From Gemmatimonadota bacterium (GTDB lineage Bacteria; Gemmatimonadota; Gemmatimonadetes; Gemmatimonadales; Gemmatimonadaceae): a stretch of DNA of 64,000 nucleotides. The notes under the pieces are model-generated. The model was not told the DNA's origin. It worked only from the letters and a program-made list of their open reading frames with translations, and ran no database searches. This document shows, piece after piece, positions 55,833 through 64,000 of the stretch (its first letter is position 1; the number at the start of each line of letters is the position of its first letter). A program made the translations under genes and the position numbers. Location: contig JANYHJ010000168.1 of NCBI GenBank assembly GCA_025359135.1, positions 62,001 to 126,000 of the forward strand. The letters run 5' to 3'.

Positions 55833-56953
55833 GCGAAGTGCTCCCGCACGTGTGCGCGAGCGCGTGCATCCGCTTCGCCCAGCGCCACGCGTGTTTCGGA
55901 CGGAGCGCCACCGACCGCGTCGAGCGCGGAGCGGATGGCGCGGGGAATTTCCATGAAGCGGATCTTGCCATCGAGGAAGAGCGCGACCGCCGCCTCGTTC
56001 GCGGCGTTGAACACCGCAGGCGCGGCCCCACCTGCCATGCCCGCCTCACGTCCGAGCGCGAGCGCAGGAAAATCGTCGAGCCGCACCGGCTCGAAGGTCA
56101 GCGGACTCATCTTCACCGGATCGAACGACGAAATGCCATGATCCACCACGCGCTCCGGGTGCGTCAATGCATACAGCACGGGAATCTCCATCGTCGGCTG
56201 CCCCACCTGGGCGAGCACGCTGCCATCGACGAACTCGACCATGCTGTGCACCACGCTCTGGGGATGGACCACGACGTCGATCTGCTCGTACGGGATGCCG
56301 AACAGGATGTGCGCCTCGATCACCTCGAGCGCCTTGTTGGCGAGAGTCGCACTGTCTACGGTGATCTTGCGCCCCATGTTCCATGTCGGATGCTTGAGCG
56401 CATCCGCCAAGGTCGCGCTTTCGAGCTGGGCGCGGGTCCAGGAACGAAACGGGCCGCCGCTCGCCGTGAGGATCAGCCGCCGGACCTCGGACCGCGGACG
56501 ACCACTGATGCACTGCAGGATGGCCGAATGCTCGCTGTCGACGGGCACGATTTCGCCCCCGCCCCGCTTCGCGGCCGCCTGCGTCAGGGCGCCGGCCATT
56601 ACCAGCGTCTCCTTGTTGGCGAGCGCCACGCGCTTGCCGCGCTCGAGCGCCGCCAGCGTCGCGTCGAGCCCCGCCGCGCCGACCACGGAGTTGAGGACCA
56701 CCTGCACATCGTCGCGCTGCGCGGCACGCACGAGACATTGCGGGCCGGTCTCCCAACCCGCGGGATGCCCGCTGCCGTCCTGCACGAGTCCCACGTACCC
56801 CGGCTGCCAGCGCGTGGCCTGCTCGGCGAGCAGCACCTTGTTCGAATGCGCGGTGAGTGCCGCTACCCGATAGCGCGTGTGTTGCCGTTCCAGGACGCGC
56901 AGCGCCGTGGTGCCGATCGAACCGGTCGATCCCAGGATCGCGACGCCGATCAT
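55826..56953 (-). CDS. dxr: 1-deoxy-D-xylulose 5-phosphate reductoisomerase
   Basis: Second step of the MEP isoprenoid pathway, using NADPH. From ATG 56953 it has 375 residues: N-terminal NADPH-binding ILGSTGSIGTTALRVL, the conserved ALANKETLVMAG and PVDSEHSAILQC blocks, RLILTASGGPFR, MGRKITVDSATLANKALEVIEAHILF, and the C-terminal FNAANEAAV. The long upstream open frame is not coding. Its start overlaps the cdsA stop (ATGA) and its end overlaps rseP. Confidence 0.96.
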   Translation of the reverse strand: MIGVAILGSTGSIGTTALRVLERQHTRYRVAALTAHSNKVLLAEQATRWQPGYVGLVQDGSGHPAGWETGPQCLVRAAQRDDVQVVLNSVVGAAGLDATLAALERGKRVALANKETLVMAGALTQAAAKRGGGEIVPVDSEHSAILQCISGRPRSEVRRLILTASGGPFRSWTRAQLESATLADALKHPTWNMGRKITVDSATLANKALEVIEAHILFGIPYEQIDVVVHPQSVVHSMVEFVDGSVLAQVGQPTMEIPVLYALTHPERVVDHGISSFDPVKMSPLTFEPVRLDDFPALALGREAGMAGGAAPAVFNAANEAAVALFLDGKIRFMEIPRAIRSALDAVGGAPSETRVALGEADARARAHVREHFAC

Positions 56954-57819
56954 TGCGGCCCCATCGGAACGGACACGAGCAGCCACGGCAGCATCAGGTA
57001 GGCCACCGGCATCACGAAGAACATCGAGTCGAGCCGATCGAGCACGCCGCCGTGCCCGGGAAAGACGCCGGAGGAGTCCTTCACGCCGGCCTCGCGCTTG
57101 AGCAGCGATTCGAACAGGTCGCCGACCTGCGCCACCAACGACATGAGCACCGCAAACACGATCGTGCCCGACGCCGTCATCGTGACCTCGGCCAACGGTT
57201 TGAGCACGTACTCGCAGTACCCGAAGGCCATCCCGATCGTGATCAGCAGGCCCCCGATCGACCCGGCAATCGTCTTGCCGGGGCTCACGCTCGGCATCAG
57301 CTTCGCCCCGCCGAAGATCCGGCCGAAGAGATACGCCCCCGTGTCGGTGGACCACGCCATCCAGACCGGCAGCACGACGAGCGCGGAGCCCGCCGCCGCG
57401 CCGATCACGTACGGGTGGTAGCGGATGGCGTAGGCGAAGCTGAGCGTGCCCGCGGTGTACAGCACGCCGAGCACCGTGACGCCCGCGGACGCCAGCGGCT
57501 TCTCGCCGGTCGACCGGGTGAGCAGCAATGCGGTGAAGACCACCAGCATGCCGACCACGGCGGCGCTGACCGGCACGTAGAACCAGTCATTGAACATGCC
57601 GTGCACGAGAAACGGCACGATCACGGCGCTTGGAATGCCGATCCAGCTGATCGGATTGATGCCGTCGACGCGGGCCATGCGGTAGAACTCCCAGACCCCG
57701 ATGCCCGAGAGCACGGCGAGGAGGACGGCCCACCAGAGGCCGCCGAGCCACGCCGCCATGACGACCAGCGGCGCGCCGACGAGTCCGGTGAGGACCCGCA
57801 TGATGAACTGTCGCTGCAT
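56950..57819 (-). CDS. cdsA: Phosphatidate cytidylyltransferase
   Basis: Makes CDP-diacylglycerol, the precursor of all phospholipids. The 289-residue membrane protein has about eight hydrophobic segments and the full signature SLVAQVGDLFESLLKREAGVKDSSGVFPGHGGVLDRLDSMFF, shown here as landmarks GDLFESLLKR and PGHGGVLDRLDS near the end. The start is ATG 57819; M7 (57801) is possible. It comes 58 bases after frr with no uppS in between. Confidence 0.95.
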   Translation of the reverse strand: MQRQFIMRVLTGLVGAPLVVMAAWLGGLWWAVLLAVLSGIGVWEFYRMARVDGINPISWIGIPSAVIVPFLVHGMFNDWFYVPVSAAVVGMLVVFTALLLTRSTGEKPLASAGVTVLGVLYTAGTLSFAYAIRYHPYVIGAAAGSALVVLPVWMAWSTDTGAYLFGRIFGGAKLMPSVSPGKTIAGSIGGLLITIGMAFGYCEYVLKPLAEVTMTASGTIVFAVLMSLVAQVGDLFESLLKREAGVKDSSGVFPGHGGVLDRLDSMFFVMPVAYLMLPWLLVSVPMGPQ

Positions 57820-57853
57820 GCTCAGCGCCGCGCCCCATGATGCCCGCGCGACC

Positions 57854-57879
57854 GACGGTGACGCATGCGCGTCACCGTC
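57854..57879 (-). promoter_or_regulatory. Strong hairpin at the frr stop codon
   Basis: A perfect 11-bp palindromic stem GACGGTGACGC / GCGTCACCGTC with loop ATGC overlaps the frr stop (57878-57880). It lies in the 58-base frr-cdsA spacer, the only sizeable gap in the lower half of this operon. No U-tract follows on the minus strand, so it may slow transcription or protect mRNA ends rather than terminate fully. Confidence 0.55.
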
Positions 57880-58432
57880 AGACTTCCATCAACTCGGCTT
57901 CCTTCGCCTTGAGGAGGTCGTCGACCTTCTTGATGAAGTCGTCGTGGAGCTTCTGCAGCTCCTTCTCCGCGTGCTTGACGTCGTCCTCGGAGGTGCCGGA
58001 GAGCTTCTTGAGCTTGTCGCGCGAGTCGGTGCGGGCATGGCGCACGCCCACGCGCCCTTCTTCGGCGAGCTTGTGGACGACCTTGACCAGCTCCTTGCGG
58101 CGCTGCTCGTTGAGCGAGGGGAGCGGCACGCGGATGACGCCGGCGTTCTGCGCCGGGTCGAGGCCGAGTTCCGCGTCGCGGATCGCCTTCTCGATGGCCT
58201 TCGCGTTCCCCTTGTCCCACGGGGTCACGAGCAGGAGGCGGGGCTCCGGCGCGGCGACGCTCGCCACCTGGTTGAGGGGCAGGTTCTGCCCGTAGACCTC
58301 GACCCGCACGGTGTCGAGGAGGTTGGGCGACGCCTTGCCCGACCGGATTCCCCCGATCTCCTTGCGGGTCACCTCCAGCGACTTCTCCATGTGGAGCTTC
58401 GCGTCCTTCTTGATCTGCTCGATGGGTGTCAT
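57878..58432 (-). CDS. frr: Ribosome recycling factor
   Basis: Releases ribosomes after termination together with EF-G. The 184-residue protein from ATG 58432 has the expected length and blocks: [67 protein letters not shown] (used here as landmarks) and a helical end. Its start overlaps the pyrH stop as ATGA. Confidence 0.97.
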   Translation of the reverse strand: MTPIEQIKKDAKLHMEKSLEVTRKEIGGIRSGKASPNLLDTVRVEVYGQNLPLNQVASVAAPEPRLLLVTPWDKGNAKAIEKAIRDAELGLDPAQNAGVIRVPLPSLNEQRRKELVKVVHKLAEEGRVGVRHARTDSRDKLKKLSGTSEDDVKHAEKELQKLHDDFIKKVDDLLKAKEAELMEV

Positions 58433-59172
58433 GTGACGAGGGTGCCGACCCGCTCGCCGCGCAACGCCGCCGCGACCGCGCCGGACTTGTGGATGTTCAG
58501 GACGATCAAGGGGAGCGAATTCTCCTTGCACAATGTGATCGCCGTCTGGTCCATCACGCCGAGCTCGCCGCCGATGACTTCACGGTAGCTCAACGTCTCG
58601 TACATCTTGGCTGCCGGATCCTTCCGCGGGTCGGCCGTATAGATGCCGTCCACTCCCGTGGCCTTGATGATCACCGACGCCTTGATCTGGATCGCCCGCA
58701 GCACCGCTGCGGTGTCCGTTGAAAAGTACGGATTCCCCGTGCCGGCGGCAAAGATCACCGTGCGCCCCTTCTCGAAGTGGCGGAGCGCCCGACGCCGGAT
58801 GTACGGCTCCGCGAGCTCCTCCATCCGGATGGCGGTCATGACGCGCGTGTCGATGCCGGCCCGCTCGAGCACGTCCTGCATCGCGAGCGCGTTGATGACC
58901 GTGCCGAGCATCCCCATGTAGTCGGCCGCGACGCGGTCCATGCCCATCTTCGAGAGCTGCGACCCGCGCACGATGTTGCCGCCGCCGATCACCAGCCCGA
59001 TGCTCGCGCCCATCGCCACGATCGTACGCAGTTCGCCGGCGAGCCGGCTGATCGTGTCGAAGTCGAGCCCGAACCCCTTTTCCCCCGCGAGCGCCTCACC
59101 GGAAATCTTGAGGAGGATGCGTGGGTACTTGAGCTCCGGGCTCGCGACCGGCACCTGGTATGCGCCGGACAT
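58429..59172 (-). CDS. pyrH: Uridylate kinase
   Basis: Phosphorylates UMP to UDP; amino-acid-kinase fold, cytoplasmic hexamer. The 247-residue protein has the N-terminal [27 protein letters not shown], the VPVFAAG-like block [23 protein letters not shown] and the C-terminal [23 protein letters not shown]. It sits six bases after tsf and overlaps frr. Confidence 0.97.
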   Translation of the reverse strand: MSGAYQVPVASPELKYPRILLKISGEALAGEKGFGLDFDTISRLAGELRTIVAMGASIGLVIGGGNIVRGSQLSKMGMDRVAADYMGMLGTVINALAMQDVLERAGIDTRVMTAIRMEELAEPYIRRRALRHFEKGRTVIFAAGTGNPYFSTDTAAVLRAIQIKASVIIKATGVDGIYTADPRKDPAAKMYETLSYREVIGGELGVMDQTAITLCKENSLPLIVLNIHKSGAVAAALRGERVGTLVT

Positions 59173-59178
59173 GACGGC

Positions 59179-60051
59179 CTACGCCTCGCCCATCTGGAAG
59201 CGTGCGAACCTGCGGATCGTCGCGCCGGAGCCCGCTTCCTTCACGAGCGCGCCGATCGTCTTGCTGTCGTCGCGGACCCACGGCTGTTCGAGCAGCACCA
59301 CCTCGCCGAAGTACTTGGCGATGCGGCCCTCGACCATCTTCTCGACGATGTTGGCCGGCTTGCCACTCGCGGCGGCCTGCTCCGTGAAGATGCGACGCTC
59401 GCGATCGACGAGCGCCGCCGCGACTTCCTCGCGGTTGACCGCGACCGGAACCGCCGGGACGCCCGCCGCGACGTGCTCGGCGACCGTCTTGGCCAGCTGT
59501 TCGACGGCCGCGCCCTTGCCTGCGACTTCGACCAGCACGGCCACGCGGCCGTTGTGGTGCAGGTAGGTGCCGATGGTGCCGTCGGTGCTGAAGCGCGCGA
59601 CGCGGCGCAGCACGACGTTCTCGCCCGTCTTGGCGGAAATGCCCTTGACGACTTCGCCGACCGTGCGCTTGCCGTCGTGCTTCCAGATCGCGTCGAGGAG
59701 CTGGCCCTCGGCGCCCACGTGCACGACGCCGTTGACGTTCTCGTCGAGCGCGATGTGCTCGGCCACCGCCTTCGAGAAGGCGACGAACTCGTCGTTGCGA
59801 CCGACGAAGTCGGTTTCGGCATTGACCTCGATGAGCGAGCCCGACTGGCCGTCCGGCGCGACGATGAGGGCAATCTGCCCCTCGCTCGCCTGGCGATCGG
59901 TACGCTTCTCGGCCTTGGCGATGCCGCGCTTGCGCAAGAGCTCCACGGCCAGGTCCATGTTGCCCTGCGACTCATCGAGGGCCTTCTTGCAATCCATCAT
60001 GCCCGCGCCGGTGCGGGCGCGGAGCTCGGCGACGTCCTTGGCGGTAACCAT
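59179..60051 (-). CDS. tsf: Elongation factor Ts
   Basis: Nucleotide exchange factor for EF-Tu. Two starts are possible. ATG 60051 has a good GAGTGAG ribosome-binding site seven bases upstream and gives the standard MVTAKDVAELRARTGAGMMDCKKAL start (290 residues). The GTG at 60063 is less likely. Family blocks KAEKRTDRQASEG, NAETDFVGRNDEF and GTIGTYLHHNGRVAVLVEV are intact. A G/C hairpin lies in the leader (60092-60121). Confidence 0.96.
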   Translation of the reverse strand: MVTAKDVAELRARTGAGMMDCKKALDESQGNMDLAVELLRKRGIAKAEKRTDRQASEGQIALIVAPDGQSGSLIEVNAETDFVGRNDEFVAFSKAVAEHIALDENVNGVVHVGAEGQLLDAIWKHDGKRTVGEVVKGISAKTGENVVLRRVARFSTDGTIGTYLHHNGRVAVLVEVAGKGAAVEQLAKTVAEHVAAGVPAVPVAVNREEVAAALVDRERRIFTEQAAASGKPANIVEKMVEGRIAKYFGEVVLLEQPWVRDDSKTIGALVKEAGSGATIRRFARFQMGEA

Positions 60052-60091
60052 GGTGGTACTCACTCTCGGGTGTCCTGCGGTTGGTGTGACA

Positions 60092-60121
60092 ACGCCGCCA
60101 GCTTGCGAGGGCCGGCGGCGT
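60092..60121 (-). promoter_or_regulatory. Hairpin in the rpsB-tsf spacer
   Basis: ACGCCGCC (60092-60099) pairs with GGCGGCGT (60114-60121) in the 99-base spacer between rpsB and tsf. It has no clear U-tract. It may set the ratio of S2 to EF-Ts or protect the upstream message. Significance is inferred. Confidence 0.4.
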
Positions 60122-60150
60122 CGTGAGAAACGGACAATGCGACGCCGACC

Positions 60151-61053
60151 TTACTCGGCGCTCGCCTCGCCCGCGGCCTCGCCCGCCTCGGCGGGTTCGG
60201 CCGCGCCTTCCTCGCCGCCCTTGAGGCGGGCCGCGATCGCCTCGGGCTTGGCCCGACGACGGCGCGGACGGCGACGCTTGCGCTTGTCATCCTCGCCCGC
60301 GGGCTCGGCGCCACGATCGGACGAGTAGGTGAACGACTCCGACTCCTCGTGGTCGTTGCGCGACGGGGCCTCGCGACGGGCCTCGGTGATCGCGTCGGCA
60401 ATGGCCTGCGTGATCAACTCGACGGAGCGGATCGCGTCGTCGTTGCCGGCAATCGGGACCGTGATCAGGTCCGGATCCGAGTTGGTATCGCAGATGGCGA
60501 CGATCGGGATGCCGAGCTTGTTGGCCTCGGTCACCGCGATGCGCTCCTTCTTCGAGTCGATCACGAACATCAGCCCGGGGAGGCGCGTGAGGTTCTTGAT
60601 GCCCGAGAGGTTCTTGGCCAGCTTGTCGCGCTGGCGGCTCATGAGGAGCTGTTCCTTCTTGGTGTAGTTCGAGAAGTCACCGCCTTCCTCGGAGCCGGCC
60701 TCGAGTTCGCGGAGGCGCTTGAGCTGCTTCTTGACCGTCTGGAAGTTGGTCATGAGGCCGCCCAGCCAGCGCTCGGTCACGTGCATTGCGCCGCAGGCCT
60801 CGGCCTGCTGGGCGACGATCGCGGAGAGCTGCTGCTTGGTGCAGACGAAAAGGACGTTCTCGCCCTTCATCACGACATCGCGCACGAGCTTCTGCGCGAG
60901 TTCGAGCTGACGGATCGTCTTCTGGAGGTCGATGATGTGGATCCCGTTGCGCTCCGCGAAAATGAAGCGGCGCATCTTGGGATTCCACCGGCGCGTCTGG
61001 TGCCCGAAGTGGACACCGGCGGCAAGGAGCTGGTCGAGATTCGGCTGCGACAT
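60151..61053 (-). CDS. rpsB: 30S ribosomal protein S2 with charged C-terminal extension
   Basis: From ATG 61053 the protein has 300 residues: a normal S2 core to about residue 226 (HFGHQTRRWNPKMRRFIFAERNGIHIIDLQKT, WLGGLMTNFQTVK, LPGLMFVIDSKKERIAV, IPIVAICDTNSDPD), then a long tail of about 75 residues. The tail is charged and low in complexity: an acidic part, the basic run KRKRRRPRRRRAKPEA, and an Ala/Glu-rich end. S2 is usually ~230-260 residues, so the tail is an addition. A structured leader lies upstream. Confidence 0.95.
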   Translation of the reverse strand: MSQPNLDQLLAAGVHFGHQTRRWNPKMRRFIFAERNGIHIIDLQKTIRQLELAQKLVRDVVMKGENVLFVCTKQQLSAIVAQQAEACGAMHVTERWLGGLMTNFQTVKKQLKRLRELEAGSEEGGDFSNYTKKEQLLMSRQRDKLAKNLSGIKNLTRLPGLMFVIDSKKERIAVTEANKLGIPIVAICDTNSDPDLITVPIAGNDDAIRSVELITQAIADAITEARREAPSRNDHEESESFTYSSDRGAEPAGEDDKRKRRRPRRRRAKPEAIAARLKGGEEGAAEPAEAGEAAGEASAE

Positions 61054-61092
61054 CTGGTGTTGATCCTGGGTTGGTCGTCCGCGTCCGTCGTG

Positions 61093-61137
61093 GTCTCCCT
61101 GCGACCGCCCAGCGGTGGGCGGCACCCCCAGGGAGAC
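61093..61137 (-). promoter_or_regulatory. Structured leader upstream of rpsB
   Basis: The rpsI-rpsB spacer can fold into a long hairpin. The outer stem is GTCTCCCTG/CAGGGAGAC (61093-61101 with 61129-61137), and the inner stem CCGCCCA/TGGGCGG has loop CCGC. It has no U-tract, so it looks like a leader structure. rpsB leaders regulated by S2 are known in several bacteria; whether this one binds S2 is unknown. Confidence 0.45.
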
Positions 61138-61164
61138 TCGGGGCGCGTGCGGGATAGGTGAGGA

Positions 61165-61554
61165 CTAGCGCTTGCTGAACTGGAACCGCTTGCGGGCCTT
61201 CGGACGACCCGGCTTCTTGCGCTCGACCGCGCGGGCATCGCGCGTGAGGAGCCCGAAATTGCGCAACTTCGGCTTGTTGGCCTCGTCAACGACGACGAGG
61301 GCACGAGCGACGCCCAGGCGCAGCGCGCCAGCCTGACCGGTCTGGCCACCGCCTTCGATGGTGGCCGTCACGTCGAAGCGACCGACCGCATCGGTGACCG
61401 CCATCGGCTGCTGGATGGCCGTCACGAGGGAGGGACGGGGGAAGTAATCGCCTAGAGTGCGGCCGTTGATCTCCCACTTGCCCGAACCCGGGCGCAGGTA
61501 GACACGGGCCACTGCTTCCTTGCGGCGGCCGATGGTGTGGATGATGTCCGCCAT
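61165..61554 (-). CDS. rpsI: 30S ribosomal protein S9
   Basis: Its C-terminal tail reaches toward the P-site tRNA. The 129-residue protein has the N-terminal GRRKEAVARVYLRPG, FVTVEGG-like TATIEGGGQTGQAGALRLGVARAL and the invariant end GRPKARKRFQFSKR. It follows rplM with a three-base gap. Confidence 0.97.
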   Translation of the reverse strand: MADIIHTIGRRKEAVARVYLRPGSGKWEINGRTLGDYFPRPSLVTAIQQPMAVTDAVGRFDVTATIEGGGQTGQAGALRLGVARALVVVDEANKPKLRNFGLLTRDARAVERKKPGRPKARKRFQFSKR

Positions 61555-61557
61555 GGC

Positions 61558-62007
61558 TTACTTCCCGACCTTGCTGAAGGTGAGCGTCTTGGGGGCCTGC
61601 GCGACATGCGGATGCTCCGCGCCCGCGTAGACGCGGAGCTTGATGCGGAGCTTCTGGCGGCCGAGGGCCGTCTTGGGCAGCATGCCGTGGACCGCCTTCT
61701 CGATGACGCGCTCGGGGTGCTTGGCGAGCATCGACGCGAAGGGCACGTGCTTCTCGTGCCCCATGTAGCCGGAGTAGTTGAAATACGTCTTCTGCTCCGC
61801 CTTGCGTCCGGTGACCTTCACCTTGCTGGCGTTGATGACGATGACGTTGTCGCCCGTGTCCATGTGCGGCGTGTACATGGCCTTGTGCTTCCCGCGGATG
61901 ACCTTCGCGACTTCCGTGGCGAGGCGACCCAGGACCATCCCATCGGCATCGACGATGTACCAGTCGTGCTGGATGTCCTTCGGGGTCGCGGTGTAGGTGC
62001 TGCGCAT
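61558..62007 (-). CDS. rplM: 50S ribosomal protein L13
   Basis: Early 50S assembly protein. With ATG 62007 it has 149 residues and starts [23 protein letters not shown], matching the family; an ATG at 62028 would add seven unmatched residues. It carries [36 protein letters not shown] and ends with the usual basic region. It heads the nine-gene operon to rseP and has a good promoter about 100 bases upstream. Confidence 0.95.
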   Translation of the reverse strand: MRSTYTATPKDIQHDWYIVDADGMVLGRLATEVAKVIRGKHKAMYTPHMDTGDNVIVINASKVKVTGRKAEQKTYFNYSGYMGHEKHVPFASMLAKHPERVIEKAVHGMLPKTALGRQKLRIKLRVYAGAEHPHVAQAPKTLTFSKVGK

Positions 62008-62112
62008 ACGTGTGGGTAAACCAGACATGCCGTAGGACTTGCGCCCTCACCGGTGCGGAATGCAACCCGGGTCTCGGGACGCCCGTGGCAGGGCGTTTTT
62101 GGACAGAACTGC

Positions 62113-62141
62113 AAGATAGACAGTCGCTTAGCTCGGGTCAA
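62113..62141 (-). promoter_or_regulatory. Sigma-70-type promoter of the rplM operon
   Basis: On the minus strand TTGACC (62136-62141, five of six) is separated by exactly 17 bases from TATCTT (62113-62118, four of six). The local A/T content is raised. Transcription would begin near 62106, leaving a leader of about 100 bases before rplM. This is the best promoter in the window. Confidence 0.7.
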
Positions 62142-62202
62142 CCGGGGCGCTCTCGGGGCACGCGAGGGCGGCCCGTGGCGGGGCGGGCTACCTTGCGGAC
62201 CC

Positions 62203-64000
62203 ATGTCGCCCCTCCGTCTCATCCTGCTCGCCGGCCTGGTCTGGCTGCTCTACGCGAGTTGGGTCCTGAGCGGCGGTGCCATCAGCCATCATCTCCTCAA
62301 CGACGCTGTCTTTCAGCTGTTTCCGCTGGCCAGCGCGGCGACGGCCTGGGGGGCGGCCCGCCGCCCGGCCCTTGCTCCCGCATCGCGAGACGCGTGGCGT
62401 TTGCTCGCCATCGGGCTGACGCTCAATACGCTGTCGACCACGCAGTGGCTGGTGTTCGATTGGACCGGCCCCGTGCTTGAACTGCCGGCGTGGACCGCGG
62501 CGAGCTACCTGCTCTACTACCCGTTTGTCGCGGCCGGGCTGACGCGCTTCCCGACCGCTCGGAGGCTGCGTGCGGAGGCGCGCCGGGGGTGGCTGGACGC
62601 GGCGCTCGTGACGACCGGGCTCGTCACGGTCACCTGGTACGTGACCTGGACGTACAGCTCGATGTTCGCGTCGGCGGGGGTCTGGGCCACGATCCTCAAC
62701 CTGATGACGCTCGGGTCGGACCTCTTCATTGCCTGGGCGGCGTGGACCATCTACCGGGATGAGCAGGACGCGGATGCACGCCCAGCCATGCGCATGCTGT
62801 GCGTGGCCATGCTGGCGCTCGCTTTCGGCGACACCACGCTGTCGGTGTGGCAGGTCCTCGATCGCTACCAGAGCGGCACCTTTCCGGACGTGCTCGTGTC
62901 GGGAGCGTACACGCTCGTAGCCGCCGCGCCACTCTTGCATCGGCGTTCGAATGCGACCCCGCTGCCCGAGGAACGCCCCGTCGCGGCGCGCTCCTCGCCC
63001 TGGCCCGTGATTGCGCTCGTGGGTGTCGTGGTGCCGCTGGCCGTCGAAATCGTGCGCCATCGCGATCTCGACCAGACCGTGCTCGTGCTCGCGGCCATCA
63101 CGGTCATGGCCATGGAAGTCGCGCGCCAGGCGGATATCCGCCGGCAGAACCGCAAACTCGCCGCGGCACGCGCCGAACAGGACGCACGCTTCCGCTCGCT
63201 CGTCATGTACTCGCACGACATGACCTTCGTGTGTGACCGCGAAGGCCGCCTCGCGTATGCCAGTCCGTCCGCGCCACGGCAGCTCGGCATGGGCACCAAG
63301 TCCTTGACGGCCGGCGACGTCCTGGCGCTCGTGCATCCGGCCGACCGGGCGCGGCTCGCGGAGTTGCTTGCGAGCGTGAGCCCGGATGCACCGCGCAAGG
63401 CGGTGCACTGGCGCATGGGAGCCGATGGCACTTGGCGTGACGTCGAAGGCTTGCTCACCGACCTGACCGCCGATCCCTCCGTGCGCGGCATCGTGCTCAA
63501 CGTGCGTGACGTGAGCGAGCGCGAGCGCCTCGAGGAGCAGCTGCGGCAGTCGCAGAAGCTGGAAGCGATCGGCCGCCTCGCGGGCGGCATTGCGCACGAC
63601 TTCAACAACATCCTCGCGGCGGTCCTGTCGAACGCCCAGCTCCTCCAGGAGGTGCGGCCGGGTCAGGAGGCGAAGGACATCGAGGACGCGGCGCGACGCG
63701 GTGCGACGCTTGTACGGCAACTGCTCGAGTTCTCGCGCGGCGAATCGCCGGCCCCCGGTCCGGTGAACCTCGGCGAGGTGGTCATGGCGATGGCGCCGAT
63801 GATGCGCCGCCTTATCGGGCGCGAGGTGGAACTCGTCTTCGACGTGAGCAACAGCGCGGCCGTCGTCTGGCTTGATCGCGGGCAGCTCGAGCAGGTGATC
63901 TTGAACCTCGTGATCAATGCGCGTGACGCGATGCCGGACGGCGGGTCGGTGCGCGTCGAGACGTGGGTCGAGGGCGACTTCGCCGTGATGCGAGTCAGCG
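62203..64000 (+). CDS. Membrane sensor histidine kinase with PAS domain (cut by window end)
   Basis: The reading frame is open from ATG 62203 to the end of the window (599 residues so far), so the C-terminus is missing. Residues 1-310 contain about nine hydrophobic segments. A PAS domain (about 328-445: FRSLVMYSHDMTFVCDREGRLAYASPS) precedes the kinase core. The phospho-accepting histidine is His465 in LAGGIAHDFNNILAAV, the HDFNN form common in hybrid or chemotaxis-like kinases, and the ATP N-box is LEQVILNLVINARDAM. A receiver domain may follow beyond the window. It is divergent from rplM; its partner regulator is not visible. Confidence 0.9.
   Translation, partial: MSPLRLILLAGLVWLLYASWVLSGGAISHHLLNDAVFQLFPLASAATAWGAARRPALAPASRDAWRLLAIGLTLNTLSTTQWLVFDWTGPVLELPAWTAASYLLYYPFVAAGLTRFPTARRLRAEARRGWLDAALVTTGLVTVTWYVTWTYSSMFASAGVWATILNLMTLGSDLFIAWAAWTIYRDEQDADARPAMRMLCVAMLALAFGDTTLSVWQVLDRYQSGTFPDVLVSGAYTLVAAAPLLHRRSNATPLPEERPVAARSSPWPVIALVGVVVPLAVEIVRHRDLDQTVLVLAAITVMAMEVARQADIRRQNRKLAAARAEQDARFRSLVMYSHDMTFVCDREGRLAYASPSAPRQLGMGTKSLTAGDVLALVHPADRARLAELLASVSPDAPRKAVHWRMGADGTWRDVEGLLTDLTADPSVRGIVLNVRDVSERERLEEQLRQSQKLEAIGRLAGGIAHDFNNILAAVLSNAQLLQEVRPGQEAKDIEDAARRGATLVRQLLEFSRGESPAPGPVNLGEVVMAMAPMMRRLIGREVELVFDVSNSAAVVWLDRGQLEQVILNLVINARDAMPDGGSVRVETWVEGDFAVMRVS

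Overview
The window is a GC-rich (roughly two-thirds G+C), gene-dense stretch of a diderm bacterial chromosome. There are at most about 200 bases between genes. It carries TonB-receptor, lipoprotein, LPS-era envelope and Tat features, a rod-shape (mre/mrd) locus, and many exported metallopeptidases and amidohydrolases. Together with a leishmanolysin-like protein and a DUF6624-type lipoprotein, this best fits a Gemmatimonadota member. That placement is inference from gene content; no 16S rRNA gene is present. I see no prophage, insertion sequence, CRISPR array or plasmid feature.

Layout. 1-6.5 kb: the end of a leishmanolysin-like peptidase, tmRNA (ssrA, minus strand) with its own promoter, a membrane GAF-GAF-GGDEF diguanylate cyclase behind dusB, then a plus-strand run of ptsN, two sister lipoproteins and an exported msrA. 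6.5-11 kb: an exported M14-type carboxypeptidase and a MATE transporter. 11.1-19.5 kb: a tight seven-gene minus-strand operon, accD-folC-hisS-proS-lysA-phosphoesterase-guaA, mostly with 4-base stop/start overlaps. 19.6-26.7 kb: an exported amidohydrolase after the elongasome operon mreB-mreC-mreD-mrdA-rodA. 26.9-30.4 kb: a lipoprotein, and a 917-residue exported fusion of a D-aminoacylase-type amidohydrolase with a proline-iminopeptidase-type alpha/beta hydrolase. 30.5-36.2 kb: tRNA-Asn and the operon rpsO-pnp-M16 peptidase-ald-dut. 36.4-38 kb: an exported M28 peptidase. 38-49.7 kb: a long minus-strand run of an FHA/protease-fold membrane protein, a protoporphyrinogen-oxidase-like flavoprotein, a phosphoesterase/beta-lactamase-fold fusion lipoprotein, a SRPBCC protein, an exported DUF4440-RidA fusion, prolyl oligopeptidase, a small lipoprotein and a TonB receptor. 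49.9-54.6 kb: an aminotransferase, an exported phosphoesterase, an O-methyltransferase and a Tat-exported GH29 alpha-L-fucosidase. 54.6-62 kb: rplM-rpsI-rpsB-tsf-pyrH-frr-cdsA-dxr-rseP, lacking the uppS often found between frr and cdsA. 62.2 kb to the end: a membrane PAS histidine kinase cut by the window edge.

How the genes work together. The core operons supply translation factors, lysine/peptidoglycan precursors, nucleotides, isoprenoid and phospholipid precursors and the elongation machinery. Between them lie many exported hydrolases (M8, M14, M16, M28, S9, D-aminoacylase, amidohydrolase, phosphoesterases, fucosidase) with a TonB receptor and lipoproteins. This suggests a cell that feeds on peptides and other biopolymers outside the cytoplasm. 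Nothing in the window forms a clear defence or biosynthetic gene cluster. The most unusual items are domain fusions, an FHA-linked protease fold whose histidine appears lost, a low-GC patch inside hisS, and a tandem repeat inside a signal peptide.
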